Part shown: positions 8,927-18,397 of the stretch, one piece after another
Numbering within the stretch: the first letter of the stretch is position 1
How the letters are laid out: every line of letters starts with the position of its first letter
DNA from: Serratia rubidaea
GTDB taxonomy: Bacteria > Pseudomonadota > Gammaproteobacteria > Enterobacterales > Enterobacteriaceae
NCBI GenBank assembly: GCA_901472405.1
Contig: LR590463.1
Coordinates: 4,216,001-4,280,000 of the forward strand
Reading direction: 5' to 3'
DNA length: 64,000 nucleotides
Notes under the pieces: generated by a model
Told to the model about the DNA's origin: nothing
Databases searched by the model: none
What the model saw: only the letters and a program-made list of their open reading frames with translations
Program-made: the position numbers and the translations under genes

Positions 8927-9504
8927 GTGACGCCGACGTCACGCTGCGCTGGCTCAACTGGTGGCACAGCGGCTTCTGGCGCGACGCGCACCCCAGTTGG
9001 CGGCCAGCGCTGCCGTTCCCCGAGCCGGCCGCCGCGTTGGCGCGCGTGCACGGCGCGGCGCTGCGCCGGCGGCTTGGGGTGACGGATACGCCGCTGCCCC
9101 GGCCGCAGCCGCAGTTGCTGACGCTGCTCACCCTTGACGCCGACGCCCGCGCGCTGCTGCTGACGCTGGTCGCCGAAATCTGCACCGGCGAGACGGCGCT
9201 GCCCGGCGATCTGAAAATCTGGTGCCGGCGGCTGGCCAAAGGACTGCGCCCGGAAAGCTGGCTGCCGACGCCGCCCGCCGGCCAGACGCCGGCGATCACC
9301 AGCCTGACGCTGCTGCAGGCGCACTACCCCGACTGCTGGCCGCGCCTGCGCATGGCGTTTGAACATGATGACGTCAGCCGCTGTCCGCCGTCGCCGCCGG
9401 CGCTGGAGCCACGGCGGTTGCAGCCGCTGTGGGAAGCGGCGCTGTGGCAGTGTCAGCGCGCGCTGGCGGAGAACGGCGAGGAGCATCAGCATGTGGCAAC
9501 TTAG
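8923..9504 (+). CDS. hrpD: HrpD, T3SS accessory protein (SctK-like)
   Basis: 193 residues, Trp- and Leu-rich, without a signal peptide or membrane segment. Its place between hrcJ and hrpE is that of hrpD, which corresponds to SctK sorting-platform adaptors in other T3SS. Sequence identity within this family is low; the call is from synteny. It overlaps hrcJ by four bases and hrpE by 14 bases. Confidence 0.8.
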   Translation: MSDADVTLRWLNWWHSGFWRDAHPSWRPALPFPEPAAALARVHGAALRRRLGVTDTPLPRPQPQLLTLLTLDADARALLLTLVAEICTGETALPGDLKIWCRRLAKGLRPESWLPTPPAGQTPAITSLTLLQAHYPDCWPRLRMAFEHDDVSRCPPSPPALEPRRLQPLWEAALWQCQRALAENGEEHQHVAT

Positions 9505-10105
9505 AAAAATTCCCCTGCGTCAGCCGCCGGCGCCGCAGGCCGTGTTGCTCGGCCGCGACACGCTGGCCGTCAGCCGTCAGGCCGAACAGCTGATCGCCGA
9601 CGCCGAGCGCGAGGCACAGTCCCTGCTCGACCAGGCCCGGGCGCAGGCCGACGCGCTGCGCCAACAGGCCGCAGCGGAGCGCGACGCGCTGCTGGCGGGC
9701 GCGCAGGAGACCTTCTGGCAGCAGGCCCAGACACTGTTTAGCGACTGGCAGCAACAGCGCCGCGCCGAGCAGCAGCAGTTGCTCGACGCCGCCGACGCGC
9801 TGCTGGCGCAGGCGCTCGGCCGCCTGCTGGACCAGGTGCCGCCGGCCGGGCAGCTGGATATCCTGCTGACGCAGCTGCGCGCCAAACAGCCGTCCGCCGT
9901 CGCCGCCACGCTGTACTGCCATAGCGAGCGGCACGCCGCGGCGACGCACTGGCTGACGCAGCGGCCGGAGCTGCGCTGGCAGCCGGCGGTCGACGACGCG
10001 CTGCCGCCGGACACCCTGCTGCTGACCACCGAACAGGGCGAACTGCATATCAGCTGGCAGGCGCTGCGTCAGGCGCTGGGCGCGGCGGACGCCGAGGCCG
10101 GCTGA
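9491..10105 (+). CDS. hrpE: HrpE, ATPase regulator (SctL/FliH-like)
   Basis: 204 residues starting at the ATG at 9491. Residues about 25-110 are an Ala/Gln/Glu/Arg-rich coiled coil (EREAQSLLDQARAQADALR), followed by a compact C-terminal domain, the layout of SctL/FliH stators that hold the HrcN ATPase at the export gate. The 14-base overlap with hrpD argues for coupled translation. It ends the hrpA operon; a T-run follows at about 10109-10117 with only a very short hairpin. Confidence 0.9.
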   Translation: MWQLRKIPLRQPPAPQAVLLGRDTLAVSRQAEQLIADAEREAQSLLDQARAQADALRQQAAAERDALLAGAQETFWQQAQTLFSDWQQQRRAEQQQLLDAADALLAQALGRLLDQVPPAGQLDILLTQLRAKQPSAVAATLYCHSERHAAATHWLTQRPELRWQPAVDDALPPDTLLLTTEQGELHISWQALRQALGAADAEAG

Positions 10106-10123
10106 AGAATTTTTTTTGCGGAT

Positions 10124-10151
10124 GGAACCGCCGCACCACGCACGCCACTCA
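10124..10151 (+). promoter_or_regulatory. hrp box of the hrpF-hrcC-hrpT-dspEF transcription unit
   Basis: GGAACC (10124-10129), 15-base spacer, CCACTCA (10145-10151), 31 bases before hrpF. No further hrp box was found before dspE, so this one probably drives the effector pair too. Confidence 0.95.
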
Positions 10152-10182
10152 ACGAGGAACCTTTCATCCCGAGGAGCCCGTT

Positions 10183-10410
10183 ATGTATTCCGACGATTTA
10201 TTACAACGCCGCCTGGCCAGCACCGCCAACCGTAGCCACAACGAGACCTATCAGTTCGCCAAAGAGATGTCGGGCGAGCCTTACAGCCTCAGCGATATGT
10301 ACGCCTTCCAGAACCAGCTGCAGGACATGTCCAACACCAGCTGGGCCAGCTCGCAGTACACGCAGTTCAAGTTCGGAATGCGTAAAGCCATTATCGACGC
10401 CATTAACTAA
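10183..10410 (+). CDS. hrpF: HrpF, small Hrp protein
   Basis: 75 residues, the size of HrpF (about 74), first in the operon with hrcC. GAGGAG precedes the ATG. Sequence features are a charged helical N-terminus (NRSHNETYQFAKEM) and a C-terminal KFGMRKAIIDAIN, similar in plan to SctF-type needle proteins. HrpF of Erwinia and Pseudomonas is required for secretion. hrpG, normally next, is not found; a structured non-coding segment follows. Confidence 0.8.
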   Translation: MYSDDLLQRRLASTANRSHNETYQFAKEMSGEPYSLSDMYAFQNQLQDMSNTSWASSQYTQFKFGMRKAIIDAIN

Positions 10411-10446
10411 CGGCCCCACGGCAGCGCCAGGCTGCCGTCAGACAAC

Positions 10447-10561
10447 TGACAAAGCCAGTTATTAGGGAGAGCGTGGCGATGGGGTCGTAGCGGCGTTAGC
10501 CGCCGAAGCGCCCCTCGTTACGCTAGGCCCGGGTATCTCGGGCTAACAGACCACTTTGTCA
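10447..10561. repeat. Structured intergenic element with terminal inverted repeat
   Basis: TGACAAAG (10447-10454) and CTTTGTCA (10554-10561) are perfect 8-base inverted ends of a 115-base GC-rich segment that contains further small hairpins (AGCGGC-GTTA-GCCGC near 10490; CCCGGG-TATCT-CGGG near 10528). It has no coding capacity. It resembles the palindromic intergenic repeats of enterobacteria. It fills the place where hrpG is expected. Whether it is repeated elsewhere in the genome cannot be seen here. Confidence 0.5.
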
Positions 10562-10621
10562 TCAACCGCCGTTTTTTTATCGTCTGAACCCATCTCAACC
10601 ATGGACAGCAAGGAGTAAGGA

Positions 10622-12667
10622 GTGGTGCTAACCCTGCCCGCGATACCCCATCTGCGACGTCTGGCGCTGGCGGCGCTGCTGCTGTGCGCCGGCATCGGCG
10701 CCGTACAGGCCGCTACGCCCGGCGAGTGGAAGAACGGCGCTTACGCCTATTCCGCCGACAACACGCCGCTGAGCATCATCCTGGAAGATTTTGCCGATAG
10801 CTTCGGCGTGACGCTGTACGACAGCTCGCTGCCCGAAGCCAACATCACCGGCAAACTGCGCTCCGGCAGCCCGGAGGCATTTCTGAACCGGCTGGCGCTG
10901 GAATACCGTTTTCAATGGTTTGTCTATAACGACACGCTCTACGTCAGCGCGCAGTCGGCGCAGGTATCGCGGCGGCTGGAAATCTCGCCCGACGCGGCGC
11001 CGGATATCAAACAGGCGCTGAAGGGCGTCGGCCTGCTCGACCCGCGCTTCGGCTGGGGCGAACTGCCGGACGAAGGCGTGGTGCTGGTCACCGGGCCGCC
11101 GGAATATGTCGCCATGATCGCCGACTTCACCAAAAAATCGGAAAAGCCCAAAGACGATAACAAAGAGATGATGTCGTTCCCGCTGAAGTACGCCTCGGTG
11201 GCCGACCGCACCATCAAATACCGCGATCAGACCCTGCTGGTGCCGGGGGTGGCCACCATCCTCAATGAACTGCTGGGACAAAGCAGCAGCCCGAGCGCCA
11301 GCGGCATGAACAGCAGCCAGGGCGGCGAAAGCGAGATGGATCAGATGCGCGCCCAGTCGCAGGGCATCCTCAGCCAACTGGTGGGGCGCGGCACCAGCCA
11401 CGGCCGCGCCGGCGATAAAAATCCGCTCGGCGGCCTGGCCGGCAAGGTCTCGGCGGACGTGCGCAACAACGCCCTGCTGGTGCGCGACAAGCCGGAGTAC
11501 CGCAGCGCCTATCAGTCGCTGGTCAGCATGATCGACGTGCCGCAGAAACTGATCGAGATCGACGCGCTGATCGTCGATATCGACCGCAGCGAGATGGCGC
11601 GCCTGTCGAGCAGCTGGGCCGGCCAGTTCGGCAACGTTACCGGCGGTTCGACGCTGCTCTCCGGCCCCAGCACGCTGTTCGTCACCGATTTTCGCCGCTT
11701 CTTCGCCGATATTCAGGCGCTGGAGGGCGAAGGCACCGCGTCGATTATCGCCAACCCGTCCATTATGACGTTGGAGAACCAGCCGGCGGTGATCGACTTC
11801 AGCGACACCGCCTTTGTGCGCGCCATCGGCGAGCGGGTGGCGGATATCCAGGCGGTCACCGCCGGCACCAGCCTGCGCGTGACGCCGCGCGCCATCGGCG
11901 GGAAAAGCAGCGCCACCTCGTCGGTGCAGCTGATCGTCGACGTTGAGGACGGCAAACTGAACAAAAACGACGACGGCGACGCCGAAGGCACCCGCAACGG
12001 CGCCATCAGCACCCAGGCGCTGGTGCAGGCAAAACGCTCGCTGGTGATGGGCGGCTTCCACACCAAAGAGAGCGGCGATCATGAGCGGCGCATCCCGATC
12101 CTCGGCAGCATTCCGCTGATCGGCAAACTGTTCACCACCTCGCAGCATGAAACCTCGCAGCGCGAGCGGCTGTTTATCATCACGCCGCACCTGGTGGGCG
12201 ATCAGGTGGATCCTTCCCGCTATATTGCCAGCGAAAACCGCGACCAGCTCAACAGCGCCATGGGAGAGATCAACCGCCGCCACAAGTACACCGACATGAA
12301 GGGCATGCTGGAGTCCGCAATGCGCGATCTGGCGGAAAACCGTCAGCCCAGCGGCATGACGGCCGGCGGCAGCGGCCAGACCCTGAGCACGCTGTGCCGC
12401 ATCCCGTCCGGCTTCAGCAACGATGCGCAGCGCCACCAGTGGTACGGCAACCGTTCGGTGCAAATCGCCGTCGGGGTGATCACCAATACCAGCAACGTCA
12501 CCCGGCGCTTTGATGAAGCCGCCTGCCGCAGCGACCGCACCCTCGCCGTCGCCGCCTGGCCGCATTCGCAGCTGCGTCCCGGCGAATCGGTAGAGGTGTA
12601 CGTCGCGTTTGAAAAAAATGCCGTGGTCAGGCCGGGGCGCGCCTCCCTGATCGCCAGCGCCCGCTAA
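10622..12667 (+). CDS. hrcC: HrcC, outer-membrane secretin (SctC)
   Basis: 681 residues, the usual length, with a signal peptide (LALAALLLCAGIGAVQA), N-terminal secretin domains (ADNTPLSIILEDFADSFGVTLYDS) and the C-terminal secretin core (VSADVRNNALLVRDKPEYRSAYQSLVS ... ATSSVQLIVDVEDG ... RIPILGSIPLIGKLFTTSQ). It forms the outer-membrane ring of the T3SS. The start is GTG at 10622 (or GTG at 10625), with two AAGGAG copies close upstream. It is 10 bases before hrpT. Confidence 0.95.
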   Translation: MVLTLPAIPHLRRLALAALLLCAGIGAVQAATPGEWKNGAYAYSADNTPLSIILEDFADSFGVTLYDSSLPEANITGKLRSGSPEAFLNRLALEYRFQWFVYNDTLYVSAQSAQVSRRLEISPDAAPDIKQALKGVGLLDPRFGWGELPDEGVVLVTGPPEYVAMIADFTKKSEKPKDDNKEMMSFPLKYASVADRTIKYRDQTLLVPGVATILNELLGQSSSPSASGMNSSQGGESEMDQMRAQSQGILSQLVGRGTSHGRAGDKNPLGGLAGKVSADVRNNALLVRDKPEYRSAYQSLVSMIDVPQKLIEIDALIVDIDRSEMARLSSSWAGQFGNVTGGSTLLSGPSTLFVTDFRRFFADIQALEGEGTASIIANPSIMTLENQPAVIDFSDTAFVRAIGERVADIQAVTAGTSLRVTPRAIGGKSSATSSVQLIVDVEDGKLNKNDDGDAEGTRNGAISTQALVQAKRSLVMGGFHTKESGDHERRIPILGSIPLIGKLFTTSQHETSQRERLFIITPHLVGDQVDPSRYIASENRDQLNSAMGEINRRHKYTDMKGMLESAMRDLAENRQPSGMTAGGSGQTLSTLCRIPSGFSNDAQRHQWYGNRSVQIAVGVITNTSNVTRRFDEAACRSDRTLAVAAWPHSQLRPGESVEVYVAFEKNAVVRPGRASLIASAR

Positions 12668-12677
12668 GGAGAAGACT

Positions 12678-12866
12678 ATGGTTATCCGCTATATCGCCGC
12701 CCTGCTGGCGGCCATGCTGCTCGCCGCCTGCGCGCCGAAAGCGCCGCCTGGCTGCGCCAGCGTCGAGTGCCGGCCGCAGTCCGGCGACAACAGCCTGACC
12801 ATCTGGTGGCAGCCGGACCTGCGCAACGGTCCGACGGACTACACCCGGGTACAGGTTAACCCCTGA
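12678..12866 (+). CDS. hrpT: HrpT, secretin-associated outer-membrane lipoprotein
   Basis: 62 residues with a clear lipobox (LLAAC) after a short hydrophobic signal, directly downstream of hrcC, which is where hrpT lies in Hrp1 clusters. HrpT assists HrcC in the outer membrane. AAGGAGAAG precedes the ATG. The next gene is dspE, not hrpV as usual. Confidence 0.85.
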   Translation: MVIRYIAALLAAMLLAACAPKAPPGCASVECRPQSGDNSLTIWWQPDLRNGPTDYTRVQVNP

Positions 12867-12926
12867 CGGCGGCGGCGGAGGCCCGTCCTCCGCACGCGGC
12901 GGCTATCGGCGAGATAAGGAGAGGCT

Positions 12927-15900
12927 ATGACGACATCCATCAGCGGCAGCATCGGCGCTTTGTTCCATCGGGTGCGGCGGACCGGCGACGAGAACGCCGC
13001 CCGCAGCGGCAACACCGTCCGCGGCAGCGGCGCCCCGTCAACGCAGCATCCCACCCTGCCGACATCAGCCCGCCCGCCGACCGGCCTGCGCCAGCGCCCG
13101 AACGCCGCGCCGCAGCTGGGCGCGCTGTCCTCGGAGGCCGGCGACTGGGCGATGCAGCTCAACAGCCGGCTCGGCGACATCGGCGGCGCAACCGAAGAGC
13201 CGCCGGCCCTTACGCCGGAGGAGCAGGCGGCGCTGACGCAAAGGCAAACGCAGCGTCGCCAGATGGAACGCAGTACCCAACACCAGTGGCAGTCCCAGAC
13301 GCCCGCCGCCCAGCTGACGGGGCTAAGCCGCCGGGACGACGGCACGCTGAATATCGACGCCGGCGAAGCCTTGGGCCCGCTGCTGGAAAGCACCCTCAAC
13401 GCCAATAACCAGCGCTACCGCTGGCATGACAACGGTACTGAACACGGCCATATGCTGCTCGATCGGCAGAACCGGCTGATTAATCTGCACGAAGATCCGC
13501 TGGCGTTTACCGCCTTCAGCCACCGGCTGTCGGTGCCGCCGCAGCAGACGCCCGTCGCCGGCAATAACGGCAGCGTCAGCTGGGGCGGCGACGAACCCAA
13601 GACGGTCGACAGGCCGGCGCAGGCGCTGCGGGAAAAACTCACCGGCATCTACCGCACCGGTCAGGGCGAGCAGGCATTGCGCCTGCACGGCGATCGCTTA
13701 TACCGCTATGCGCCCGACACCTCCGCCGAATGGCAGCTGATGCACGATATCGACGCCAAACCCTTCAGCCAGCTCAGCCGCCAGGGCAACGGCCAGCTGT
13801 TTGCGCTGCAGGACGACAAACGGCTGCTGAACCTCAGCAGCGGCCGCACCGAACATACCTTCAACCAGAAAGTCTCCGCCTATGCGCTCAACCGCCACGG
13901 CGCGCTGCTGGCGCTGACGGCGGACAAGGCCGCCGGCGAGCAGCAACTGCTGTTTCGCGCCGCGGGCGCGGAAGGCGCGCCCCGGCCGCTGCAACTGCAG
14001 GTGGATAGAGAAGGCAACGGCACGCCGCAGCCGTTTTACCCCGCCGCCATCGCCCTGCGCGGCAATGAACTGCTGGCGTTCGACGACGGCGGCCGCCTGC
14101 ACCGCGCCGCGCTGCCGGACGGCGACATGCCGCCGACCCTGGACCTGGAGCAGGACGGCCGCGATACCCAGATTCGCCATCTGTTCTCCGACCCTGACGC
14201 ACAGCTGACAGCGCTGCTGAACGACGGCGACGATCGCATCCACGCGCTGGTGAAGAACCGCCACAATCACGAATTCAGCTGCCAGCTGGGCGACACCGGC
14301 GTCACGCCCGGCTGGAACCTGACCGACAGCATGGTGATGGACTATCAGAAGGGGCTGCGCCTCAGCGCGCCGCGGCCGCACAACGTCGTCGATCTGGGCC
14401 GGCTGGGCAAGCTGGCGCTGATTGAAGGCAAGGTGCACTTTCGCGATGAGGTCACCGGCCACTGGGAGGCCAGCGAAGAAAAGGCTGACCGCCTGATCCG
14501 CGGCCAGGACGGCCAGGCGTATAAAGTGGAGGACGGCGAAGTCAAACCGCTGAAGATCAATCAGGCCGGCAACAAGGCCTCTCTCCAGGGCAACCTGTTT
14601 CATCTGACGCGGGTGCGCAACAGCGTGGAGGCCGATCTCGCCCTGACCGGGCTGGACAAGAACAGCCGGACCCAGACCGTCACCGCGCTGGGCAACGGGC
14701 GTCTGGCCTCGCTGCGGGAAGACGGCAGCGTACAGCTGCACCAAATCATCCCCGGCGCGCGGCGCGAGCGCATGCCGCCGCTCCCCATCAAACGTGAAGG
14801 CCTGCCCGACGCCCAAACGCCGGCCGGCAGGCTGAAAGATCTGGCCGGCAACGCCAGCCATCAGCTGTTCGGCCTGACCGGCAACGGGCAGCTGTTCTGC
14901 CTGGAGCCGGCCGGCTGGCTGCCGCCGGCGCTGCGTTCGGGCAACTGGCAGCAGGACCAGGCGGCGGCCGCCTGGCAGCCGGTGACGCCGCCGCCGAATC
15001 TCGGCGCGCTGACCAGCCTGCACAACGATGCGCAGGGCCGCCTGGTGGCGGCGGACGCCGCCGGCCGCTCCGCCACCTGGCACCACGGCAGCTGGCAAGA
15101 CACCGATGAGGCGGCGCCCGTTTCCTACCGCAGCGACACCTCGCAGCAGACCTTCGACCGGCTGGACGCCAGCGGCAAGAGCGGCCGCATCCCCGGCACC
15201 GGCATCACCTATAAACGCGAGTTCGAGGTGTTCGGCGCCGGCGGCAATAACACCCGCCAGGTGAACAACCCGTTTAAAAAGCGCATGCAGGCCTTTTTGT
15301 TTAAGCCCCAGGGCAAAATGCCGCGTCCGCTGAAAAACCTCGGCAACGAAATTATCCACCGCGCCAGCGGCCGCGAGGGGCTGAAACCCTGCTATCAGGC
15401 CCAGCAGCAGCTCTCCGCCGACATCACCGCCAAGGCCGCCGAGATCGCCGCCAAACCGACGCCGCCCGCAGACAGCGGCACCGAGCTCAACAGCCTGTCA
15501 ACGCTGGAAACCCGCCTCAGCGCGCTGGGGCTGGCGCAAAGCGACGACGTCCGCCACCAGCAGCTGCATAAAGAGATCGCCGGCTTCAGCGAAATGCTGG
15601 GGCGCAGCCTGAACCTGCACAGCGCCGCGGTGGGCAAACATTACGGCGTGGTGGATGAGCACAACCGGGTGATCGATAACCCGAGCAAGCTGCTGCACAC
15701 CCGCAGCGGCCAGTTTAACCGCCACAGCCGGCGCGATCCGCAGCTGGCCGGCGCCCTGCGGCACCTGCTGGACAACCACGGTTCGCAGTCGGCGCAGGAC
15801 GCGCTGCACACCCTGAGCGCCATGGAGAAACACCGCGTGGTGATCAACCACCTGAAGGACGAACGCGACTATCACGACGATATCGGCCTGCTGAAGTCGC

Positions 15901-17925
15901 GCCTGTTTCTCGATCTGCTGACGCAGGAAAAGCTGCATCAGGCGCTGAGCGACTGTCAGTCCGCTCCGGCGTCCGACCCGCAGCGCCTGAACACCCTGCG
16001 CGACACCGTGCGCAGCCTGCGTGACGAACAGTGGGATCAGCACCCGGTGAAGAAACTGTCCGATCAGGGCTTCCAGAACACCCGCCAGCTTGAGGCCTAT
16101 TACGACGGCATGAAAAGAACGGTCAAGGCCTTCTCCAAGCAGCACCACGGCACCTACGTCACCGCCAGCACGCTGTTCCAGACCGGCAGCCGCGAGGAAC
16201 TGACCCAGCGGCTCGGCGAGGAGCTGCTGGCGCTGAAAAACGGCGAGGCGCTGACCTTCGGCAACGGCCACAGCGGCTTTGTCTCCAGCGTCACCCTGCC
16301 CGGCGACCAGATTATCGGTTCGGTCGGCGCGCGGGTGAATCTGGATCGTGACTACAGCCTGGCCTTCACCCGCGAGGAGAGCGGGCTGACGGTAACCGTC
16401 GCCCGCAACGGCGGCGGCAGCCTGAACGTGTTCGGCGCCGCCGGCGTCAACGTGCTGACCGGCCACCTGAATGAGGACAGCCTGAATTTCGGCCCGGAGG
16501 GCAACCACAAACTGTCGCCGGTGGTGCGTTTCGGCGCGTCGCTGCCGCTGAACCTGCAGCGCCAGTCGCAAAACAGCATGACCTTCAGCCTGAGCGATAA
16601 CGAGCTGCCGCAGTTTCTGCAGCAGCTGACCACCAATCAGCTCAGGCCGATGGATATGCTGGACAAGGCCATCGACCACAAGGTGAAAAACGGCAACGTC
16701 TGGAACCTGAGCCTGGATATCAACGCCTCGGCGCAGGCCAGCCTCGGCCTGCCGATGACCAACAAAAAACGAGACCACCAACGTCGCCAGCGCCCGCCTC
16801 GGCGGCGGCCTGTCGGCCGGCGCCAACCTGCTCCACGGCCAGCGCGAACGCAGCGATGCGCACAACGCGGAAGGCAGCAAAGTCAGCCGCAGCGATAACC
16901 GGGTGCGCTACCTGAATCAGGGTAATCTGGACGCCCGCATTATGGTGCCCGTCGGCGTCAGCAGCAAAACCGAGCACGCGCGCGAGCCGATTATGGCGAC
17001 CAGCGCGCTGGCGGCGCGCTACACCTTTGACGGCCGCACCAAAAAGAAAATCAATATGGAGCTGGCGGAGCCGCAGACGCTGGATCACACCCATATCGAC
17101 AAGATCGCGGAGAGCCTCGGCAAGGCCTTCACCAGCCCGGCCGACGGCCGGAAGCTGAGCGCGGTGCAGGGCAGCGCCGGCGACAGTTCGCCGCAGGCCC
17201 GGCTGGCGGAGCTGAGCGAGCACTTCCGCTCTCACCTGCTCGGCAACAAAACGCTGAACAACAGCCAGCATGCGGCGATCCGCGATCTGCAGAAACTGAT
17301 CCACCAGCGCGAGGCCATGGATAACAAGGTGCCGTTGCCCGGTGCGCTGGAGTATCAGTCCACCTACAACAACCTGGCCAAGGTGGACAGCAACAGCCTG
17401 CCGCACTGGATCCATGATGCCTTCCGCTTTGAGATGCAGGACGACAACCACGCCAACAGCAACGCCAACCGCATCGGCGCCATGATGACGCAGGATCCGC
17501 GCCTCGCCGGGCTTATCCGCCAGATGCAGCTCAGCACCGACACCAAGGCCGAGGTGACGCTGGAACTGAAAGATGAGGCCCGCCGCCGGCTGGTGGAGAA
17601 CTGGCTGCACGGCAATATCCAGCGGCAGGATCTGGAGCGCCAGCTGCAGGATCGCCGCAACATGCGCATCAAATCCATCGCCTTTGTCGAAAGCAAGGCC
17701 AAGGGCGACGGCATCACCTCCCCGCGCTTTCTGATCGGCGGCGGCAGCAGCGTCAGCATCGAGAAAGAGCGCAAGCTGGGCAAGATCGGCTTCAGTTACG
17801 GCGTCGATCAAAACGCGCCGCTGAGCTACAGCCTGGAAGGCGAACTCGCCGACCGTCAGAACGCATCGTTAAGCGAACCGCTGAACCGGGCGTGGGCGCA
17901 GGGGCGACTGTTGAAAGATGCATAA
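12927..17925 (+). CDS. dspE: DspE, AvrE-family type III effector (frameshift at 16764-16769)
   Basis: About 1,665 residues after joining two frames. AvrE-family effectors are delivered into plant cells, form water- and solute-permeable channels and suppress immunity. Seen here: a disordered N-terminal secretion region (about 1-130), a long region of repeating beta strands (about 130-800, propeller-like), a WxxxE motif (WEASE, near residue 515), and a conserved C-terminal half with FGNGHSGFVSSVTLPGD and RFLIGGGSSVSIEKERKLG. The run of six A at 16764-16769 should be five; then MTNKNETTNVASARLGG reads through into the downstream frame to 17925, so I infer an indel error, not truncation. AAGGAG precedes the ATG. 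There is no hrp box of its own; it follows hrpT by 60 bases and is partnered with dspF. Confidence 0.92.
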
Positions 17926-17941
17926 CACCGAGGAGAAACCC

Positions 17942-18364
17942 GTGGAAACGCACTATATCCAAAAACTGCTGGCCCGCTACGGCGCGGGCCTGAACACCGA
18001 ACTGCAGCTGGAAAACGGCGTCTGCGCCCTGCAGGATGAACGCGGCCGGGAACTGGCGGTGCTGGAGCTGCCGCCGCCGGGCGAGGTGCTGATGCTGCAC
18101 TGCCTGATTCTGCCCGCCGATCCGGCCTGGCAAACGCCGGCCATGCTGCAGACGCTGCTGACGATGAACTTTGAGATCGGCGCAATGGGCGGCAGCTGGC
18201 TGGCGCTGGATCCGGCGGGCAACCTGCGCCTGTGCAGCCGCCGTGCGCTGAGCCTGCTGGATCACGCCGGCTTCGCCCTGCTGCTTAACGATTTTATCGA
18301 ACGCGGCCACCAGGTGCGCGACTTTATGCCGGATCTGCTGGAGCGCCTGCGCCCCGTCGCCTGA
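17942..18364 (+). CDS. dspF: DspF, CesT-type chaperone of DspE
   Basis: 140 residues from a GTG at 17942, preceded by GAGGAG at seven bases. An in-frame ATG at 17918 overlaps the end of dspE but lacks such a site. The pattern matches DspF: ENGVCALQDERGRELAVLELP, then LLHC, then LLTMNFEIGAMGGSWLALDPAGNLRLC and a C-terminal acidic helix. These class IA chaperones dimerise, bind the effector N-terminus in the cytosol and guide it to the export gate. It is the last gene of this unit and converges with hrcU. Confidence 0.9.
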   Translation: METHYIQKLLARYGAGLNTELQLENGVCALQDERGRELAVLELPPPGEVLMLHCLILPADPAWQTPAMLQTLLTMNFEIGAMGGSWLALDPAGNLRLCSRRALSLLDHAGFALLLNDFIERGHQVRDFMPDLLERLRPVA

Positions 18365-18372
18365 CCGCCCTC

Positions 18373-18397
18373 AGGAGCCGTTACGGGAACGGCTCCT
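18373..18397. terminator. Hairpin between dspF and hrcU
   Basis: AGGAGCCGTT (18373-18382) pairs with AACGGCTCCT (18388-18397) around a five-base loop. It lies just after dspF and overlaps the last codons of hrcU. No strong T-run is present, so termination is likely but not certain. Confidence 0.5.

Noticed and set aside
10622..12565. Long minus-strand open frame opposite hrcC, and similar long antisense frames opposite dspE and other GC-rich genes
   Set aside because: They are shadow frames of GC-rich genes: His/Ala/Arg/Gln-rich, with no ribosome sites and no domain pattern.
16898..17925. Truncated DspE of 1,323 residues plus a separate 340-residue gene
   Set aside because: One extra A in a six-base run explains the break, and the downstream frame is the standard AvrE-family C-terminus.
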